Origin: Solirubrobacteraceae bacterium
GTDB lineage: Bacteria > Actinomycetota > Thermoleophilia > Solirubrobacterales > Solirubrobacteraceae
Length of the DNA: 9,565 nt
NCBI GenBank assembly: GCA_030151725.1
Contig: JASLDD010000059.1
Span: 1 to 9,565 of the forward strand
Reading direction: 5' to 3'
The translations under genes and the position numbers were made by a program. The notes beneath the pieces are model-generated. The model was not told the origin of the DNA and did not search any database. It was given only the letters and a program-made list of their open reading frames with translations. The number at the start of each line of letters is the position of its first letter. Position 1 is the stretch's first letter. Below are positions 7,205 to 9,565 of the stretch, in pieces.

Positions 7205-7734
7205 GCTCCCACCAGCGTGAAGCTGCGCGGCGAGAGAACCGGCTGGCTACGGTGGCGGAGGGTCACGCGCACGCGGTATTCGCCGGGCGGCGCGAGCGGT
7301 CCCGCGATGCGGGGAACGAGGATCGTGCGGCCACTTATGGTCGTTATTTCGCCGTAGCTGCGGACGACCCCCCTATGACCGTTCCAGTGCAGCGAGAACT
7401 GTTTGTAGCGCGGTACAGGATGGGCGCGAGCGAGCGTTGCCACCGTTTCGCCCTTTGAGTCGATGACCGTCACCGTCGCCTCGTCGGCCTGCGCGAGCTT
7501 GAAGGAGATCCCCTCCTGTTTGAGGTGCCCCGACGGCGTCGGCGAGAAGCGGGGGTTCAGCTTGAAGTCCTGCACGGCCGTGGGTGTGTGCTTGAGGCGC
7601 TGCGTGACGAAGAAGGCCACAAAGCAAGCCACGACCAACAGCACGAACACGGTGCGGGCAAGCGGATCGCCGCCCGGCGAGAAAGTTCGGCTCTCTTCTT
7701 CCCCGCCCCCCAGCGCGACAGGCGCGCCCGTCAA
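7201..7734 (-). CDS. Small single-pass membrane protein with FlgD-like Ig-fold domain
   Basis: This 177-residue protein has no named function. Residues 1-26 are a short, probably cytoplasmic tail, 27-46 form one transmembrane helix (TVFVLLVVACFVAFFVTQRL), and the rest is outside. The outer domain reads like a FlgD_ig or Ig-like module: FSPTPSG (63-69), ISFKLAQADEATVTVIDSKG (76-95), the turn LHWNGHR (115-121) in place of the usual WDG, and PPGEYRVRVTLRHR (149-162) as the last strands. Such domains often bind or scaffold other surface components. The start is TTG at 7734: an in-frame TGA lies at 7740-7738, so no earlier start is possible, and TTGA overlaps the preceding stop. The next start would be the GTG at 7650, which would remove the cytoplasmic tail. 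Its fixed place before the ligase suggests an accessory role in glycan assembly, which is inference. Confidence 0.72.
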   Translation of the reverse strand: MTGAPVALGGGEEESRTFSPGGDPLARTVFVLLVVACFVAFFVTQRLKHTPTAVQDFKLNPRFSPTPSGHLKQEGISFKLAQADEATVTVIDSKGETVATLARAHPVPRYKQFSLHWNGHRGVVRSYGEITTISGRTILVPRIAGPLAPPGEYRVRVTLRHRSQPVLSPRSFTLVGA

Positions 7735-8498
7735 TCCTCACCGCCGAGCGCAAATCGGTCGACGGTGTCCGAGCGCAAACCAAGGCGCAGCGTCTCGAGC
7801 GACAGCACGTCCACGGGTGCGATGTTGCCGAGGTTGCACTCGGTGCCGAACTGCTTGAGCAACCACACCTGCTGCTCGCGAAGCGGCGCCTCGAAGATCA
7901 GCCGCTCCGGATCGATCGCGTGCGCGATCTCGTCGATCAGCCCTGAGCGGACCTCGCCGGTTGCGCGGTAGATGCCGGCCGTGCCCGACTCGCGTGCCTC
8001 GGCGATCACCTTCCACGCCCCCGCCTCCAGATCGCTTTCAATCTGTTCCACCCATACGTAGGGGGCCATGATGAAGTCCGCGTCCTTGCTACCGACCTCG
8101 GCCAGCACCGTGAACTCGCCTGCCAGCTCTTCGATCAGCTCGCGCTTGACCTTCGGATCCACCGAAATCGTGCCGTCGGAGACCTCCACGTGGCGCAGGC
8201 CAAGCTCGCGTAGCCACGCTATGAGGCCCTCCACCTTGCCTTGGCGGATTGCGAGCTCGGTGAGGGTGCCCCCGAGCACCACCGGTATGCCACGGGCGGC
8301 GTAGCGCTCGAGCTTGGGGTGCAGGTTCTCGCTGACCAGCGCCGTGCCCCAGCCGAGCTTCACGATGTCCACCGCGTCGCCTACCACCTCGAGCAGGCCG
8401 TCCACCTCGGCGATCGACAGCCCCCTGTCGATCACGTGGGTAAGCCCATGCTCGCGCGGCTTGGAGGAGCGCGCCGGGATGTCAAGGAAGCCGGCTAT
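7731..8498 (-). CDS. comA: Phosphosulfolactate synthase-like enzyme (ComA family)
   Basis: Enzymes of this family add sulfite to phosphoenolpyruvate to give (2R)-phospho-3-sulfolactate, the first step of archaeal coenzyme M synthesis; bacterial members also exist. The TIM-barrel motifs run in order: GLTHVIDRGLS, VKLGWGTA (46-53), LGGTLTE (75-81), VEVSDGTIS (104-112), LAEVGSKD (132-139), EARESG (167-172), FEAPLREQQV (202-211), and NLGNIAP with LSLETLRLGLRSDT near the end. From 8498 the length is 255 residues, close to the roughly 250 of archaeal ComA. Conserved residues (FLDIPARSSKPREHGLT) precede the first normal start, a GTG at 8435, which would remove most of strand 1. No ATG, GTG or TTG lies in frame upstream before the neighbouring gene. 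An ATA at 8498 overlaps that gene's TAG and is the tentative start. Family membership is strong; the reaction in this host is inferred. Confidence 0.85.
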   Translation of the reverse strand: MAGFLDIPARSSKPREHGLTHVIDRGLSIAEVDGLLEVVGDAVDIVKLGWGTALVSENLHPKLERYAARGIPVVLGGTLTELAIRQGKVEGLIAWLRELGLRHVEVSDGTISVDPKVKRELIEELAGEFTVLAEVGSKDADFIMAPYVWVEQIESDLEAGAWKVIAEARESGTAGIYRATGEVRSGLIDEIAHAIDPERLIFEAPLREQQVWLLKQFGTECNLGNIAPVDVLSLETLRLGLRSDTVDRFALGGED

Positions 8499-9565
8499 GG
8501 GGCTGCCGTGGCCTTGTCGGCGCCGACGATCACCACCACCTTGGCCGAGCCCGCGAGCGAGGCGACCGTCGCTTCCAGCGGCTGGACCTGTGTGACGCTG
8601 AGCGTGCGCGCCACTCCTTCGGCGTCAGCACGATGGCCGCTCGAGTACTGGACGACCGTGGCCTGGTTAGTGCCGGCCGGACGACCGCTGAGCGCTTCTG
8701 CCTGCGAGTATCCGCCCTGTTGCAGCTGTCCCGAGATCTGGTGGGCGAGCCCTGCCTTTTCTGTGCCGTTGAGCACCGCCACGAGCGTTTCCGCCGGATT
8801 GGCCGCGTGTGCCGATGTTTTCGAGGCTTTGTGATGGGCCTTGGTGGTCGTCTTGCCTGTACCCACCGTCGAGCTGCCGGTTGTTGACGGCGATTTCTTC
8901 CCCGAGGAGCCACCTCCACTCGAAGAGAACACCACGACCGCGATCACCACCACCGCGACCACGCCCGCAAGGATCAGTAGCGTCGTTTTGCCGGGCGAGC
9001 GGCGGGCGTCGGGGCGGCGACGCTCCTCGAGTAGCGACGACACGCCCGGGCGGCGGTCCGCGGGAGCCGGCCTAGAGCGGGTTGTCTGAGCCTGAGCTGC
9101 CGCGGGTGCCGGGCGGCGGCTCGTCTCGGGTGCGGGCGGGCGGCGCGGCTCGCCCGTCGGGGGCGCGGGCGGACTCGGCGCGCGTGGTGCGGAGCCCGCA
9201 CCGGCTGCGGCGGTTGCCGGTGGTGTTGACACCGATGGGGTGGGCGACGGTGGAGCGTCGTTTGGCGTTCCCGGTGGAGACGCAACCGCCGGGCGCGCGG
9301 ACGACGGCTGCGTAGCGCCGGGGGAGGCAGGGGGAGGCAGGGGCGGCGTTGCGGCGGGCGCGGGAGCCGGTGGCCGCAGACTCTGGGCGGCGCCCGCTGC
9401 CGATGCCGGCGCACCCACAGGCACAGGGCTCGCTTGGGGCGACTTGCCCGGCTGGGCCGGCGGGGCGCTCTGGCTGGGCACGGGCGCCTGCGCGGGTTTC
9501 GCTCCGAGAGTGGGCTGGCCTGCCGCGGGCGCACCGGGGACGGGCTGGGCGGTGGCCGGTGCGCC
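8495..9565 (-). CDS. Proline-rich single-pass membrane protein with LytR C-terminal domain (5' partial)
   Basis: The frame stays open to the window edge, so the N-terminus lies outside. The 356 visible residues begin with nearly 180 residues of Pro/Ala-rich low-complexity sequence. A basic stretch (EERRRPDARRSPGK), encoded just above 8983, precedes one transmembrane helix (8927-8983; LLILAGVVAVVVIAVVVF), giving a cytoplasmic N-terminus. A Ser/Thr/Gly-rich linker then leads to an outer LytR_C domain (about 8519-8791) that starts ETLVAVLNGTEKAGLAHQI and ends KVVVIVGAD. LytR_C usually follows an LCP catalytic domain, which transfers glycans to peptidoglycan; no LCP domain is visible here. It is the first visible gene of the five-gene run, and its TAG overlaps the proposed start of the ComA-like gene. 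The role in envelope glycan attachment or scaffolding is inferred. Confidence 0.8.
   Translation of the reverse strand, partial: GAPATAQPVPGAPAAGQPTLGAKPAQAPVPSQSAPPAQPGKSPQASPVPVGAPASAAGAAQSLRPPAPAPAATPPLPPPASPGATQPSSARPAVASPPGTPNDAPPSPTPSVSTPPATAAAGAGSAPRAPSPPAPPTGEPRRPPAPETSRRPAPAAAQAQTTRSRPAPADRRPGVSSLLEERRRPDARRSPGKTTLLILAGVVAVVVIAVVVFSSSGGGSSGKKSPSTTGSSTVGTGKTTTKAHHKASKTSAHAANPAETLVAVLNGTEKAGLAHQISGQLQQGGYSQAEALSGRPAGTNQATVVQYSSGHRADAEGVARTLSVTQVQPLEATVASLAGSAKVVVIVGADKATAAP

Noticed and set aside
8841..9089. Plus-strand small open frames opposite the LytR_C protein's helix and linker
   Set aside because: Their hydrophobic or Thr-rich runs only mirror the Val-rich helix and Ser/Thr linker codons; there is no independent support.

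Overview
The window is GC-rich, has very few gaps between genes, and uses GTG and TTG starts freely. These traits, together with the protein types, suggest a high-GC actinobacterium, probably of the Thermoleophilia/Solirubrobacterales type. The lineage is inferred from gene style only; no marker gene is present. The theme is making and exporting a cell-surface polysaccharide.

Left part (13-2982): three glycosyltransferases. A GT4 enzyme and a membrane-anchored GT2 enzyme lie on the minus strand and are joined by an ATGA overlap. A second, soluble rhamnosyltransferase-like GT2 enzyme is read the other way from a gap of about 40 bp that may hold two overlapping promoters. The C-terminus of the first GT2 looks abnormal.

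Middle (2909-4183, minus): a GAF/HD-GYP protein, probably a cyclic-di-GMP phosphodiesterase. Its 3' end overlaps the 3' end of the plus-strand GT2 gene by 74 bp.

Right part (4287-9565, all minus): five genes in one tight run with no gaps. In transcription order they are a proline-rich single-pass membrane protein with a LytR C-terminal domain (its 5' end lies outside the window), a phosphosulfolactate synthase-like (ComA family) TIM-barrel enzyme, a small single-pass protein with a FlgD-like Ig-fold domain, an O-antigen ligase/polymerase-like membrane protein, and a Wzx-like flippase. Each junction overlaps by 1-4 bp, so translation is probably coupled. The starts are GTG, GTG, TTG and, for the ComA-like gene, no normal start codon at all upstream of its conserved N-terminus.

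The glycosyltransferases would build lipid-linked units, the flippase would move them across the membrane, and the ligase/polymerase-like protein would join them. The most interesting point is the sulfonate-forming ComA-like enzyme inside this operon. It suggests either a sulfonated envelope component or a repurposed enzyme. No RNA genes, CRISPR arrays, mobile elements or clear hairpin terminators were seen, and no stretch over 300 bases lacks a gene.
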